From Streptosporangium roseum DSM 43021 (GTDB taxonomy: Bacteria; Actinomycetota; Actinomycetes; Streptosporangiales; Streptosporangiaceae), in the NCBI RefSeq assembly GCF_000024865.1, contig NC_013595.1:9672001-9736000 (forward strand): DNA of 64,000 nt. The letters run 5' to 3'. Shown piece by piece: positions 8,915-17,561 of this stretch (within the stretch, counting starts at the first letter, position 1; each line of letters opens with the position of its first letter). Under the pieces are notes generated by a model, which saw nothing but the letters and a program-made list of their open reading frames with translations, was not told the origin of the DNA and made no database searches. The translations under genes were made by a program, and so were the position numbers.

Positions 8915-9199
8915 ATGGCGGCGGAGTTCGAGCTCGGCGACTACATCCTGGTGCAGGACGGCAAGACTTTCGAGATCTTCCGCCGGATGTCGTCGGAGAG
9001 CATCCGATACCACGTGGCGTTTCTCGGGGTGGACGTGAAGCCGCGTGGCGACGAGTTCAGGGTCCGCCTCGGTGCCAGGAACGGCGACGACCAGATCCTC
9101 GGCGGGGTACGGCTGAGCATGGACCCGGAGCAGTTCGCGCGTTTCCGCGAGTTCATGGCTCTGGCGATCGCGGCGCGCGACCGCACGGACGCCGCCTAG
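8915..9199 (+). CDS. Small hypothetical protein
   Basis: A 94-residue acidic soluble protein (MAAEFELGDYILVQDGKTFE) with a GAGGAACC ribosome site right before the ATG. It looks like a beta-rich half followed by a helix (EQFARFREFMALAIAARD). No family is recognised. The ribosome site and coding bias support a real gene. About 190 bp without a gene follow it. Confidence 0.72.
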   Translation: MAAEFELGDYILVQDGKTFEIFRRMSSESIRYHVAFLGVDVKPRGDEFRVRLGARNGDDQILGGVRLSMDPEQFARFREFMALAIAARDRTDAA

Positions 9200-9390
9200 C
9201 CTGGGCCGTTCAACCCCGCCCGCCGCCGGCTTCGGCGTGCGCGGGCTGGGCACCGGACGGCCTGGCCACGTCCGGCGAATCCCCATGGCCGGCGCGGCCG
9301 GCGTCCCGGGGGCACCCGGCAGGTGTCCGCCGCGTGCCACATGACAGCCTGTCTCGGTCGCTTCACACCAACACAGGACAAAAGCCAGTA

Positions 9391-10299
9391 ATGAATGATC
9401 AAGACAGAGCCGACGAGAGCAGCGTCATCGACCTGCTGCAGCGCATCGGCTCGGTGGTGCTCCCGGTGGGCATCTCGCTCTACGCCCTGCTCTATCTCGG
9501 CATGCAGCAGGTGTACGGAGTCTTCAACGTCAGCCCCGAGCAGGCGGGCATCGACCAGGCGACCATGTTCGGCCGCCTCGTCGGGTGCCTGGTCCTGATG
9601 GTCCTGGCGGGCACGCTGGTCCTGGGCGCGCTGGTGGCGGTCGGCTGGCTGGCGGACAGGGCCACCCGGGGCCTGCTGGTCAGGCTGGCCCGTGCCGTAC
9701 GGGAACGGCCCTGGGCGGCGGCCGTCATCGGCGCGGTGTGGTGCGGCGGGACGTACTGGGGTTTCCTCGGCTACCTCGATCTCGACGACGGCGCCGGCCT
9801 CGCCTCGATCGTGCTGGTGGCGACCGTCATCGGGGTCGTCTCCTTCCTCGTGCCGTTCCGGCTGCTGCGGCGCCGTCCGACGGGCCGGGCCGGGATGAAG
9901 ATCGTGATCGCCGCGTTCACCGGCATGGGTCTCGGCTTCGCGCTGATCGGGCGGATGGAGGCGGACGCGACGAGGCTCGCCGCCACCGGGCAGAGCAGTT
10001 TCGTGCTGAGCCTGGTCGGCTTCCAGGACCAGTGGGTGCTCGCCACCCATCCGGGCACCGGCAAGCCCATGCGCGGAGGCGTGCCCCTGCTGCTGCTCGG
10101 CGAGCGCGAGGGGACCTACGCCTTCTACGACTGCGTCAGGCAGGAGACCTTCCGCCGTCCGATGGGCTCGACCGCGCTCCAGCAGATGGTGCTGGAGCCC
10201 GATCACGACGAGGGCTTCACCTGCGCCTCGCTCGTTCCCGCCGAGTCCACCTCCGCGAAACCCGGTTCCGGAGAGCGTTCCATATCCGTAAGTGATTGA
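9391..10299 (+). CDS. Integral membrane protein of unknown function
   Basis: 302 residues starting at ATG 9391 (MNDQDRADESS). About five membrane helices are visible: residues 18-40 (VVLPVGISLYALLYLG), 58-83, 110-131, 138-158 and 170-188. A soluble C-terminal domain of about 110 residues follows. The first loop has VYGVFNVSPEQAG. No transporter signature is seen. The stop codon overlaps the promoter of the MetE-like gene. Confidence 0.72.
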   Translation: MNDQDRADESSVIDLLQRIGSVVLPVGISLYALLYLGMQQVYGVFNVSPEQAGIDQATMFGRLVGCLVLMVLAGTLVLGALVAVGWLADRATRGLLVRLARAVRERPWAAAVIGAVWCGGTYWGFLGYLDLDDGAGLASIVLVATVIGVVSFLVPFRLLRRRPTGRAGMKIVIAAFTGMGLGFALIGRMEADATRLAATGQSSFVLSLVGFQDQWVLATHPGTGKPMRGGVPLLLLGEREGTYAFYDCVRQETFRRPMGSTALQQMVLEPDHDEGFTCASLVPAESTSAKPGSGERSISVSD

Positions 10300-10330
10300 T
10301 AAGACACAGATCGTTATCTACGATCCCCGC
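10296..10330 (+). promoter_or_regulatory. Leaderless promoter with embedded inverted repeat
   Basis: TTGATA (10296-10301), a 17-bp spacer and TACGAT (10319-10324) form a good vegetative promoter. The expected start of transcription falls at the ATG at 10331, so the mRNA would be leaderless. The inverted repeat GATCGTtatctACGATC (10309-10325) covers the -10 box and is a likely repressor site. Confidence 0.6.
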
Positions 10331-11395
10331 ATGGGCATCCCTACCGAACCGATCGGCAGCATCCCCCGTCCCCCCGCGCTGCTGGCCGCGCTGACCGACC
10401 ACACCGCAGGCCGGATCAGCGACGCCGAGCTGGCCGCGCGGCAGGCCGAAGCCGTCGCCGACACCATCACGCGACTGGAGCAGCTCGGCTGCCCGGTCCT
10501 CGTCGACGGCGAGCAGTCCAAACCCAGCTTCGTCACCTATCCGATCACCGGGCTGGAGGGCCTCAGTCCCGACGGGGCGGTCATTCCGTTCGCCGACGGG
10601 CACACCCGGCAGTTGCCGCACCTGACCTCCGGCCCGTTCCGCTACCGCGTCCACGCCGCGGAGTATCTGAAGGAAGCCTGGCGCCACACCCGCCTGCCGG
10701 TCAAGCAGGCGGTCATCGCCCCGTCGGCGCTGAGCCTGCTCTATCCGGCCGCCGGCATCGCCGACTACCCCCGCAAGGTCTTCCTGGACGATCTGATCGC
10801 CGAGGCCGAGGCCGACATCCGCGGCTGCCTGGACGCGGGCGCGCACGCCGTACAGCTGGACTTCACCGAGGGACGGCTGTCGCTCAAGCTCGATCCCAGC
10901 GGCGGGCTGCTGGAAGACTTCATCACCCTCAACAACCAGGTGCTGGAGCGCTTCAGCACGGCCGAGCGTGCCCGGATCGGCGTGCACACCTGCCCCGGCG
11001 GCGACCAGGACTCCACCCACAGCGCCGACGTCGACTACGCCGGCCTGCTGCCCCAGCTCCTCCGGCTGCAGGCCGGCAACTTCTACGTCCAGCTGGCCGG
11101 CGAGCCCGACCCGGCCCGGGTGCTGGACATCATCGGCGCCCACCTGCGCCCCGAAACCAGGGTCTTCATCGGGGTGACCGATCCGATCGACCCCCAGGTG
11201 GAGACCCCCGAGCAGGTGCGTGACCGGGTGCTGCAGGCGGCCCGCCACATCCCGGTCGAGCGGCTGGGCACCTGCGACGACTGCGGGTTCTCCCCGTTCG
11301 CCGACGACACCTCCACCTCCCGCGAGGTCGCCTTCGCCAAGATCGCCGCCCGGATACGGGGGACCGCGCTCGCCGCCGAGGCTCTGGGCGTCTGA
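10331..11395 (+). CDS. Cobalamin-independent methionine synthase (MetE C-terminal)-like protein
   Basis: 354 residues from ATG 10331 (MGIPTEPIGSIPRP). A GTG at 10292 is in frame but would start inside the upstream gene, and the leaderless promoter supports 10331. The GSIPRP opening, HTCPGGDQ and the C-terminal CDDCGFSPF match short stand-alone relatives of the MetE catalytic barrel. In MetE a His and two Cys bind the zinc that activates homocysteine; HTCPGG and CDDCG are candidates here. The N-terminal half of full MetE is absent, so it may be a methyltransferase for another thiol or use another methyl donor. Confidence 0.8.
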   Translation: MGIPTEPIGSIPRPPALLAALTDHTAGRISDAELAARQAEAVADTITRLEQLGCPVLVDGEQSKPSFVTYPITGLEGLSPDGAVIPFADGHTRQLPHLTSGPFRYRVHAAEYLKEAWRHTRLPVKQAVIAPSALSLLYPAAGIADYPRKVFLDDLIAEAEADIRGCLDAGAHAVQLDFTEGRLSLKLDPSGGLLEDFITLNNQVLERFSTAERARIGVHTCPGGDQDSTHSADVDYAGLLPQLLRLQAGNFYVQLAGEPDPARVLDIIGAHLRPETRVFIGVTDPIDPQVETPEQVRDRVLQAARHIPVERLGTCDDCGFSPFADDTSTSREVAFAKIAARIRGTALAAEALGV

Positions 11396-11413
11396 CGCGC
11401 CGGGTTCTTCCGC

Positions 11414-11450
11414 CCCTGTCCCGCCTTCCGTGAGGGAGGGCGGGACAGGG
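11414..11450. terminator. Bidirectional hairpin terminator
   Basis: Perfect 12-bp arms CCCTGTCCCGCC and GGCGGGACAGGG with a 13-nt loop, between the convergent MetE-like and AhpD-like genes. No T-run follows, as is common in high-GC actinobacteria. Confidence 0.8.
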
Positions 11451-11460
11451 AACGGGCGCC

Positions 11461-12021
11461 TCAGCCCCGGGGCTCCGCGACGGGCGAGGTGGTCGTGTAG
11501 CCGTACGCGATGACCCGGTCGGCCGCCGTCGCGTAGTCCGCCGGGTCCTCGGGCGCGAACGTGGCCAGGCCGTCGACGTAGCGGTTGAACATGCAGAACG
11601 CCGCCGCGATCAGCACCGTGTCATGGATCTCCACGTCCGTCGCGCCCTCCGCCCGGGCCGCGGCGATGTGATGGTCGCCGACCTGCCGGCCGCCCTGCTG
11701 GACCGCGGCCGCGATGCCCAGCAGGGCCTTCAGTTTGGCCGAGACGGGCGCGCCGTCCGGATCGGCGCGCACCTGCTCCACCAGCGCCATTCCCTCCGAC
11801 AGCTGCGCGGCGGCGAAGGCCGCATGTGAGGAGGTGCAGAACCGGCACTCGTTCAGTCCCGACACGTACGTCGCGATCAGTTCGCGCTCCCCGCGCGACA
11901 GGGTGCTCTCCCCGCGGAGCAGCACCTCGGCCAGATCGTTCAGCGGGCCGGCCGTCTCCGGGCGGAACCTCAGCAGTCCGCGGATCCCCGGCTCGTCGGT
12001 GTTCAACGTGATGTGTGGCAT
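11461..12021 (-). CDS. Carboxymuconolactone-decarboxylase/AhpD-like protein
   Basis: A 186-residue helical protein of the alkylhydroperoxidase D-like fold. The motif ECRFCTSSH contains the CxxC pair and downstream His of the AhpD active site. It also has the family's preceding segment LSRGERELIATYVSGLN. It probably acts as a cytoplasmic peroxidase or thiol-disulfide protein. It may accompany the flavin monooxygenase upstream in the same direction (217-bp gap), but a separate promoter is possible. The gap shows nothing distinct. Confidence 0.85.
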   Translation of the reverse strand: MPHITLNTDEPGIRGLLRFRPETAGPLNDLAEVLLRGESTLSRGERELIATYVSGLNECRFCTSSHAAFAAAQLSEGMALVEQVRADPDGAPVSAKLKALLGIAAAVQQGGRQVGDHHIAAARAEGATDVEIHDTVLIAAAFCMFNRYVDGLATFAPEDPADYATAADRVIAYGYTTTSPVAEPRG

Positions 12022-12238
12022 GAACGCTCCTTTATGACCATGACGGAGGAGAAGTGTCCTTGCGGCCTCAATGGAAGATCCATTCGGCAGTCACTCACGA
12101 TCGCCGAGCCGTCGTCCGCCGTCAACGGTCAATTCCGCCGCGCCTCCCACCGCCACGCATCGGAGCGTTCCACCGCCGCACAGCAGCGCCTTCCGCCACC
12201 GCGCATCGGCGAGCAGCCGGGGCCGGCCCCGGCACGGC

Positions 12239-13717
12239 TCAGCCCGGCTCGCCGAACCAGCGGCGGAGCGCGGCCCGGAGTGTGGCGGCGTCACCGGGGA
12301 GGCACCAGGCGACGTAGCCGTCGGGCCGGATGAGCCGCGGCTCGCACTGCGCCGCCCGTACGGTGTCCACCCGGCCGGCCCACTCCGCCGCAACGTCTGC
12401 CGGCCGCTCGCCGCCGTCCGGGCCCGCACCGTCCGCGCCTCCGTCCGGGGGGCACAGGAACAGGGGTCTGCCCGCGCGGAGCAGTTCCACCAGGGTGATG
12501 GCGCCGTCGGCGGTCTTGAGCTCGGTGTCCGGGGCGAGCCGGCCGGCGCCGGGGTGGCCGACGTCGTAGGCCGTGGCGGTACCGCTGATCATGGCGCTGA
12601 GGTGGTCGTTGACCTGGTCCAGCCGCATGAGCTCGGCGAACAGCTCCCGCAGGGGATCGACCCCGGGGTCGGGGTCGGCCAGGGCGGTCTGCGCGCGGAC
12701 GTTCCACAGGACCCGCGCCGCCACCGGGTGCCGCTCGCCGTGGTAGGTGTCGAGCAGCCCGTCCGGAGCCCACCCCCGCACCTGGGCGGCGAGCTTCCAG
12801 CCCAGGTTCATGGCGTCCTCCATCCCGGTGTTGAGCCCCTGCCCTCCCCAGGGGAAGTGCACGTGGGCGGCGTCCCCGGCGACGAGCACGCGCCCCCGGC
12901 GGTAGGTCTCGGCCTGGAGCGCGGCGTCACCGTACCGGGTCAGGCCGCGCGGTCCGGCCATCCGGACCGGGTGGCCGGCGATGTGCTCGACCACGCTCCG
13001 CAGCTCCTCCAGGGACACCGGCGCCTCCCGGTCGGCGTGCGGGCCGCGGAAGTCGTAGGTGCTGATCCGGCTGTGGCCGTGTGTGCCGCCGCCCCAGACC
13101 AGGAGCCAGCCACGCGGGGTGCGGTGCCAGCCGCCGGGGAGGGGGTCCAGCAGCCGGACGTCGCCCATCAGCGCGGCGACGCCCGCCGGGGTGCCGGTGA
13201 ACGGGATGCCCGCCAGCTTGCGCACGGCGCTGCGGGCGCCGTCGGCGCCGACGACGTAGCGGGCGGTCAGCTCGTACGGCCCGGCGGGGCCCTCCACGGT
13301 CAGCGTGACGTGGTCGGCGTCCTGGGTGAGGCCGGTGACCTCGTGCCCCCGCCGGATCTCCGCGCCCAGGCCGGTGGCACGGTCGGCGAACACCTGCTCG
13401 GCCCACGCCTGCGGGCTGCCGACGATGCTGGGCCCCTCTCCGGCCGCCGGCCCGAGGTCCAGCTCGAACATGCCGGAGAAGTGGAAGCGCACGCCGCCGT
13501 AGGAGGACTGTCCCACCGCGTCGAGCAGGCCCCGGCGGTTCAGGCTCTGGGCGGTCCTGGCGTGCAGCGTGCCGGCCTTGGACTCCCCCGTCGGGGTGGG
13601 GAGGCGCTCCAGGACCAGCGGCCGGACACCCTGGAGGGCGAGCTCGGCCGCGAGCAGCATACCGACCGGGCCGCCCCCGGCCACCACGACGTCGAAGCTC
13701 GGAACGTCGGAACTCAT
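12239..13717 (-). CDS. FAD-dependent aromatic hydroxylase (PHBH-type monooxygenase)
   Basis: A 492-residue class A flavin monooxygenase. FAD motifs are GGGPVGM near the N-terminus, VVGADGARSAVRKLAGI in the middle (DG motif) and RVLVAGDAAHVHFPWGGQGLN (GD motif). A C-terminal thioredoxin-like domain of about 120 residues ends in DGYVAWC. This layout is that of polyketide, rifampicin and tetracycline-type hydroxylases. It starts 11 bp after the MFS gene stop behind GAGGAGAT, so the two form an operon. Drug inactivation plus export, or tailoring plus export of an aromatic product, would both fit. Confidence 0.9.
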   Translation of the reverse strand: MSSDVPSFDVVVAGGGPVGMLLAAELALQGVRPLVLERLPTPTGESKAGTLHARTAQSLNRRGLLDAVGQSSYGGVRFHFSGMFELDLGPAAGEGPSIVGSPQAWAEQVFADRATGLGAEIRRGHEVTGLTQDADHVTLTVEGPAGPYELTARYVVGADGARSAVRKLAGIPFTGTPAGVAALMGDVRLLDPLPGGWHRTPRGWLLVWGGGTHGHSRISTYDFRGPHADREAPVSLEELRSVVEHIAGHPVRMAGPRGLTRYGDAALQAETYRRGRVLVAGDAAHVHFPWGGQGLNTGMEDAMNLGWKLAAQVRGWAPDGLLDTYHGERHPVAARVLWNVRAQTALADPDPGVDPLRELFAELMRLDQVNDHLSAMISGTATAYDVGHPGAGRLAPDTELKTADGAITLVELLRAGRPLFLCPPDGGADGAGPDGGERPADVAAEWAGRVDTVRAAQCEPRLIRPDGYVAWCLPGDAATLRAALRRWFGEPG

Positions 13718-13727
13718 GGGGATCTCC

Positions 13728-15173
13728 TCAGGCGTCCACGCGCGCGGGCCGGGGCTCTGCCGCCTCGCGGCGCTGGAAGGTCAGGGCCAGGAAGGCGCTC
13801 AGCAGGATACCCGCGGCGGCGACGTAGATCGCGGCCCGCAGTCCGCCGGTGATCTCGCCGAGCAGGGCCTCGCCCGCCAGGCCGGTGACGTCCCGGCCGG
13901 CGACCGCGACGAGCACGGCCAGGCCGAGCGCGGTCCCGACCTGCAGGGCGGTGGACGCCACGCCGGAGGCGACCCCCTGCTCTCCGGCGGCGACCCCGGA
14001 GGCGGCGGCGATCCACATTCCGGTCCAGGTCAGGCCCTGACCGAGCCCCATGACGACGATGCCGGGCAGCACGTTCCAGTAGGAGCCGCCCGCGCTCATG
14101 CCCGTGGCGAGCAGGGCGGTGCCGGCGGCGCCGGCGACGATGCCGGTGAGCAGGGTCAGGCGCATCCCGGTCCGGGTGGCCATCCGCTCGCCGATCTGGG
14201 TGCCGGCGGCGATCATGAGGGACGGCACGAGGAAGGCCGCCCCTGTCACGAGCGGGCTGTAGCCGTGGACGCTCTGGAAGTAGAGGGTCAGGAAGTACGG
14301 CAGGGCGTTGAACGTGGCCCCGAAGATCAGGGTGATGGCCATCGATCCGCTCAGGCTGCGGTTGCCCAGCAGGCGCAGCGGCATGAGGGGGTCACGGCTA
14401 CGGGCCTCGATGACGAGGAAGGCCGCCAGCAGCACGGCTGCGAGGGCGAAGCCCGCCAGGATGACCGGCGAGGTCCAGCCGGACTCGGGGCCCTGGATGA
14501 GCGCGAAGGCCAGCAGGGTGACCCCGGCGGTGACGGTCACCGCGCCGGGCAGGTCGAAGCTGCGGCCCCGCTGCCGCGCGCCGTCGGCGGGGATGAGCGT
14601 GTAGGCGAGCAGCGCGGCGCCTCCGGCGAGCGGGACGTTGACGTAGAAGACCGCCTCCCAGCCGAAGGAGTCGGTCAGCACCCCGCCCAGCAGCGCCCCC
14701 AGGGACAGCCCGCTGGCCCCGGCGCCGCTCCAGATCGCCAGCGCCCGGTTCCGTTCGGGGCCTTCGGCGAAGAGGGTGTTGACCAGCGACAGGGTGGCGG
14801 GGAAGAGCAGCGCCCCGCCGAGCCCCTGCACCGCGCGGGCGGCGACCAGCAGGCCGGAGCTCTCGGCGAGCCCGCCGACCAGCGAGGAGACCGCGTACAG
14901 CAGCAGGGCCGTGACGAACAGACGCCGGCGTCCCAGCAGGTCGGCCGCCCGTCCGCCGAGCAGCAGGAAGCCTCCGTAGGTGACCGCGTACACGCTGGTC
15001 ACCCACTGCAGGGTGTGGGCGGAGAAGCCGAGGTCCCGGCCGATCTCGGGGAGGGCGACGAAGACGATGTTGAAGTCGAGCGAGGTGATGAGCTGGGCGA
15101 AGGCCAGCAGGGCCAGGGTCCGGCCGACATGGCGGCGCCGGGTGAGCGGCTGGGACGGGGAGGGAGACGGCAT
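13728..15173 (-). CDS. MFS drug exporter, DHA2-type (14 helices)
   Basis: 481 residues from ATG 15173, which follows GAAGG at 5 nt; an ATG four codons earlier is also possible. The N-terminal helix LALLAFAQLITSLDFNIVFVALPEIG carries the D-x-x-IVxVALP pattern of DHA2 proton antiporters (motif D1). LLLGGRAADLLGRRRLF is motif A, and SLVNTLFAEGPERNRALA follows. About 14 membrane segments are visible. It is the first gene of an operon with the flavin hydroxylase, divergent from an ArsR-type regulator, with two operator-like repeats between. Confidence 0.9.
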   Translation of the reverse strand: MPSPSPSQPLTRRRHVGRTLALLAFAQLITSLDFNIVFVALPEIGRDLGFSAHTLQWVTSVYAVTYGGFLLLGGRAADLLGRRRLFVTALLLYAVSSLVGGLAESSGLLVAARAVQGLGGALLFPATLSLVNTLFAEGPERNRALAIWSGAGASGLSLGALLGGVLTDSFGWEAVFYVNVPLAGGAALLAYTLIPADGARQRGRSFDLPGAVTVTAGVTLLAFALIQGPESGWTSPVILAGFALAAVLLAAFLVIEARSRDPLMPLRLLGNRSLSGSMAITLIFGATFNALPYFLTLYFQSVHGYSPLVTGAAFLVPSLMIAAGTQIGERMATRTGMRLTLLTGIVAGAAGTALLATGMSAGGSYWNVLPGIVVMGLGQGLTWTGMWIAAASGVAAGEQGVASGVASTALQVGTALGLAVLVAVAGRDVTGLAGEALLGEITGGLRAAIYVAAAGILLSAFLALTFQRREAAEPRPARVDA

Positions 15174-15187
15174 GACCACCTTCATAT

Positions 15188-15218
15188 TGTTCGAGAAACA
15201 CGAACAGTTGAACTGTTC
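15188..15218. promoter_or_regulatory. Two overlapping operator-like inverted repeats
   Basis: Repeat 1 is TGTTCG-7nt-CGAACA (15188-15206). Repeat 2 is GAACAGTTGAACTGTTC (15202-15218), perfect apart from its central base. They share GAACA and begin 15 bp upstream of the exporter start. They are probably bound by the divergent winged-helix regulator. The 5-bp overlap implies two mutually exclusive or cooperative states. Confidence 0.65.
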
Positions 15219-15277
15219 GGAATAGTCGTACAAAACGGGTCGCGCCGTCAAGTTCGACTCTTCCGTACAATCGCCCT

Positions 15278-15613
15278 ATGACAGTCCTTCACCCGTCCAT
15301 CGAGCAGTTCCAGCTCGAAGCGGTGCTGGCCGCGCTCGGCCACCCGGTCCGGGCGTCGATCGTGCGGGCCCTGTCCTCCGGCGAGGAGAGGTTCTGCGGC
15401 GCGATAGTCCCCGACGTGCCCAAATCGACCCTCACCCACCATTGGCGGGTGCTGCGAGAGAGCGGCGTCATCCGGCAGCGCCCCTCGGGCCGCAAGCTCT
15501 ACATCACCCTCCGCCGCGACGACCTCGACACCCGCTTCCCCGGCCTCCTCGACCTGCTCCTGTCCGACGAGGCCTTCGGCAGGACGGCCTGGCACGCCGC
15601 CTCCAGCGGCTGA
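15278..15613 (+). CDS. ArsR-type winged-helix repressor
   Basis: A 111-residue one-domain regulator (MTVLHPSIEQFQLEAVLAAL). The segment GHPVRASIVRALS and the recognition region PKSTLTHHWRVLRESGVIRQ with wing PSGRKLYITLRRDDL are standard for the ArsR family. The Cys in ERFCGAIV is not followed by a metal-binding CxC, so it probably senses an organic ligand. It is divergent from the exporter-hydroxylase operon, which it presumably controls. Confidence 0.9.
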   Translation: MTVLHPSIEQFQLEAVLAALGHPVRASIVRALSSGEERFCGAIVPDVPKSTLTHHWRVLRESGVIRQRPSGRKLYITLRRDDLDTRFPGLLDLLLSDEAFGRTAWHAASSG

Positions 15614-15732
15614 GCGCCCGCCACCGTCCCGACAGCCGGCGAAAAAACGCGAGACAGCCAGAGAAAAGGGGTGAAACAGAAGCGCGGGTCCGGACAGGTG
15701 TAGGTGACGAGTCCCCTTCGAAAGGGAGCAGT

Positions 15733-16284
15733 GTGGGCCCCCCTGATCCCGAGCAGCGCTTCGAGAAGATCTACGACGCGCACTACCCCGATCTCCTCGC
15801 CTACGTACGGCGGCGCACCGGCTCCCCCGACGACGCGGCGGACGCGATCGCCGAGACGTTCACCACGGCCTGGCGCCGGGTGGAGGACATCCCCGAGGGG
15901 CACGACGCCCGGCTCTGGCTGTACGGCGTCGCCCGGCGGGTCCTGGCCAACAAACGCCGGGAGGAGACCCGCCGCACCGCGCTGGCCGTACGGCTCCGCG
16001 CCGAGCTGACCGTCTGGGCCGAGAACCTCGCGGAAGAGGACCCCGACGGGGTCCGCCGTGCCTTCATGCGGCTGAGCCCCGACGACCGCGAGCTGCTCGC
16101 CCTGGTGAGCTGGGAGGGCCTGACCAGCGAGGAGATCGCGAAGGTGCTGGGCTGCTCGCGCGGCGCCGTACGCCTGCGGCTGCACCGGGCCCGCAAACGG
16201 CTCGCCAGGGAGCTGGACTCGCGGGGATTCGACATGGCCAGGTACGGCTCGCGCGCGATCGCGCTGGCGAAGGGGGAGCTGTGA
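15733..16284 (+). CDS. ECF-type RNA polymerase sigma factor
   Basis: 183 residues from GTG 15733. Region 2 spans about residues 8-75 (EKIYDAHYPDLLAYVRRRT, then LWLYGVARRVLANKRR). Region 4 spans about 110-160 (LSPDDRELLALVSWEGLT, then EEIAKVLGCSRGAVRLRLHRARKRL). No anti-sigma factor with a zinc motif follows; the next gene overlaps and encodes a membrane protein that may take that role. The ribosome site GGGAG lies in a short palindrome, TCCCCTTCGAAAGGGA (15712-15727), which could limit translation. Confidence 0.9.
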   Translation: MGPPDPEQRFEKIYDAHYPDLLAYVRRRTGSPDDAADAIAETFTTAWRRVEDIPEGHDARLWLYGVARRVLANKRREETRRTALAVRLRAELTVWAENLAEEDPDGVRRAFMRLSPDDRELLALVSWEGLTSEEIAKVLGCSRGAVRLRLHRARKRLARELDSRGFDMARYGSRAIALAKGEL

Positions 16285-17192
16285 TGAACGACATCGACCG
16301 CGTCGTCGCGGGGATCGCCCCCGACCCCGGACCGGGCATGACCCCCGGCGCCAGGGAGCTGTTCGACGAGATCACCACGGCCCCGGCCGTCGCTCCCGCC
16401 CCGGGACGCTCCCGATGGTCCGTCCCCGGGCTGATCGCCCGTCGGCTCACGGCGACCGTCCCGCGCCGGCGGTTCGCCGTGCCGGCCATCGCCGGGCTCG
16501 CCGCCGCGGCCGTGATCCTGAGCTGGGTGCTCCCCGGCGGCTACGGCACCGCCCCGGCCGCCGCCGCCCTCGACATCAAGCGGGAGGGCAACTACTACGT
16601 CATCACGGTGAAGGACCTCTACGCCGCCCCGAAGCTGTACGAACGCGAGCTCAACGCCCGCGGCCTCGACATCAGGCTCCAGCTCGAACCGACGTCTCCG
16701 AGCATGGCCGGCCAGATGTTCGTGATGAACGGGGGGATCGAGGACCTGCGGCAGGGGCGGGTGGTGCCCCAACAGGACTCCATCAGGACCATCGAGGCGC
16801 CGGGTTCCTGTGTCCGCTTCGCGGGCTGCCCGATCGGCCTGAAAGTCCCGGTGGCCTTCAAGGCGAGAGGGGAAATCTTCCTCGGCCGTGCCGCCCGTCC
16901 CGGCGAGTACTACACGATGCCGCCCGGCATCGACATGCCCGGTGAGCCGCTCCACTGCGTCGACTACATCAACAAGACCGTCGACGAGGTGCGGGCGATG
17001 CTGCGGCAACGCGGCGTGGAGCCGGAGTTCACCCACTACGGCGCCAGGAAGGGCGAGAAGCCCTCGGTGCCGGGCGGCTGGTACGTCCACGACGGCGTGA
17101 TGAGCGCGGCGGGCAAGGCCCGCGTTCTGGCCAGCCCCACGACGGACGGCGCCCCCCGGCCCAGGGACGCCTTCTGCCCCAAGGGGTCCTGA
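16284..17192 (+). CDS. Single-pass membrane protein, probable ECF sigma partner
   Basis: 302 residues. The ATG overlaps the sigma-factor stop, so the two are coupled. A cytoplasmic region of about 65 residues (MNDIDRVVAGIAPDPGPGMT) is followed by one membrane helix at about 66-88. An extracytoplasmic domain of about 210 residues contains VKDLYAAPKLYERELNARGL and a segment HCVDYINKTVDEVRAMLRQR that recalls a PASTA repeat. Position and topology fit an anti-sigma or sensing partner, but the N-terminus lacks the HxxxCxxC zinc motif. The extracytoplasmic domain has four cysteines (CVRFAGC, LHCVD, AFCPKG). Confidence 0.7.
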   Translation: MNDIDRVVAGIAPDPGPGMTPGARELFDEITTAPAVAPAPGRSRWSVPGLIARRLTATVPRRRFAVPAIAGLAAAAVILSWVLPGGYGTAPAAAALDIKREGNYYVITVKDLYAAPKLYERELNARGLDIRLQLEPTSPSMAGQMFVMNGGIEDLRQGRVVPQQDSIRTIEAPGSCVRFAGCPIGLKVPVAFKARGEIFLGRAARPGEYYTMPPGIDMPGEPLHCVDYINKTVDEVRAMLRQRGVEPEFTHYGARKGEKPSVPGGWYVHDGVMSAAGKARVLASPTTDGAPRPRDAFCPKGS

Positions 17193-17264
17193 ACCCGGGC
17201 GGCGGGGGTTCTCGCCTCCGGGCCGCGCTCCGGCCGGGCACGCCCGCCATCCGGTGAGCGCGTC

Positions 17265-17320
17265 CAGGTCCTCCGCCTGACGGCACGCGTTCCGCAGGTC
17301 CTCCGCCTGACGGCACGCGT
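17265..17320. repeat. Two copies of a 26-bp direct repeat
   Basis: The unit beginning CAGGTCCTCCGCCTGACGG occurs at 17265-17290 and 17295-17320, identical, 4 bp apart. It lies in a 369-bp gap (17193-17561) that otherwise shows only C-rich sequence with smaller repeats of TTCTCCTCCGC. Confidence 0.85.
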
Positions 17321-17561
17321 CCCGGCTCCGGTGCGCTCCGCCACCCGTACTCCCCCGGCCTTTCCCGCCCGCACGACCTGAGCGGCCGCCTCTCACCCGC
17401 CACGAGCCCCCAGCATGGCGAACGGGGAGTCCCGGCCGCCAGGTGCCGCCCCCGCACGCCACGCGTTCTCCTCCGCGTGCGCGCTTTCCCCACCGTGCCG
17501 CGTGTTCTCCTCCGCATGCGCCGGTTCATCCACGACCTCCCCCACGACGATCGGATCCGGC

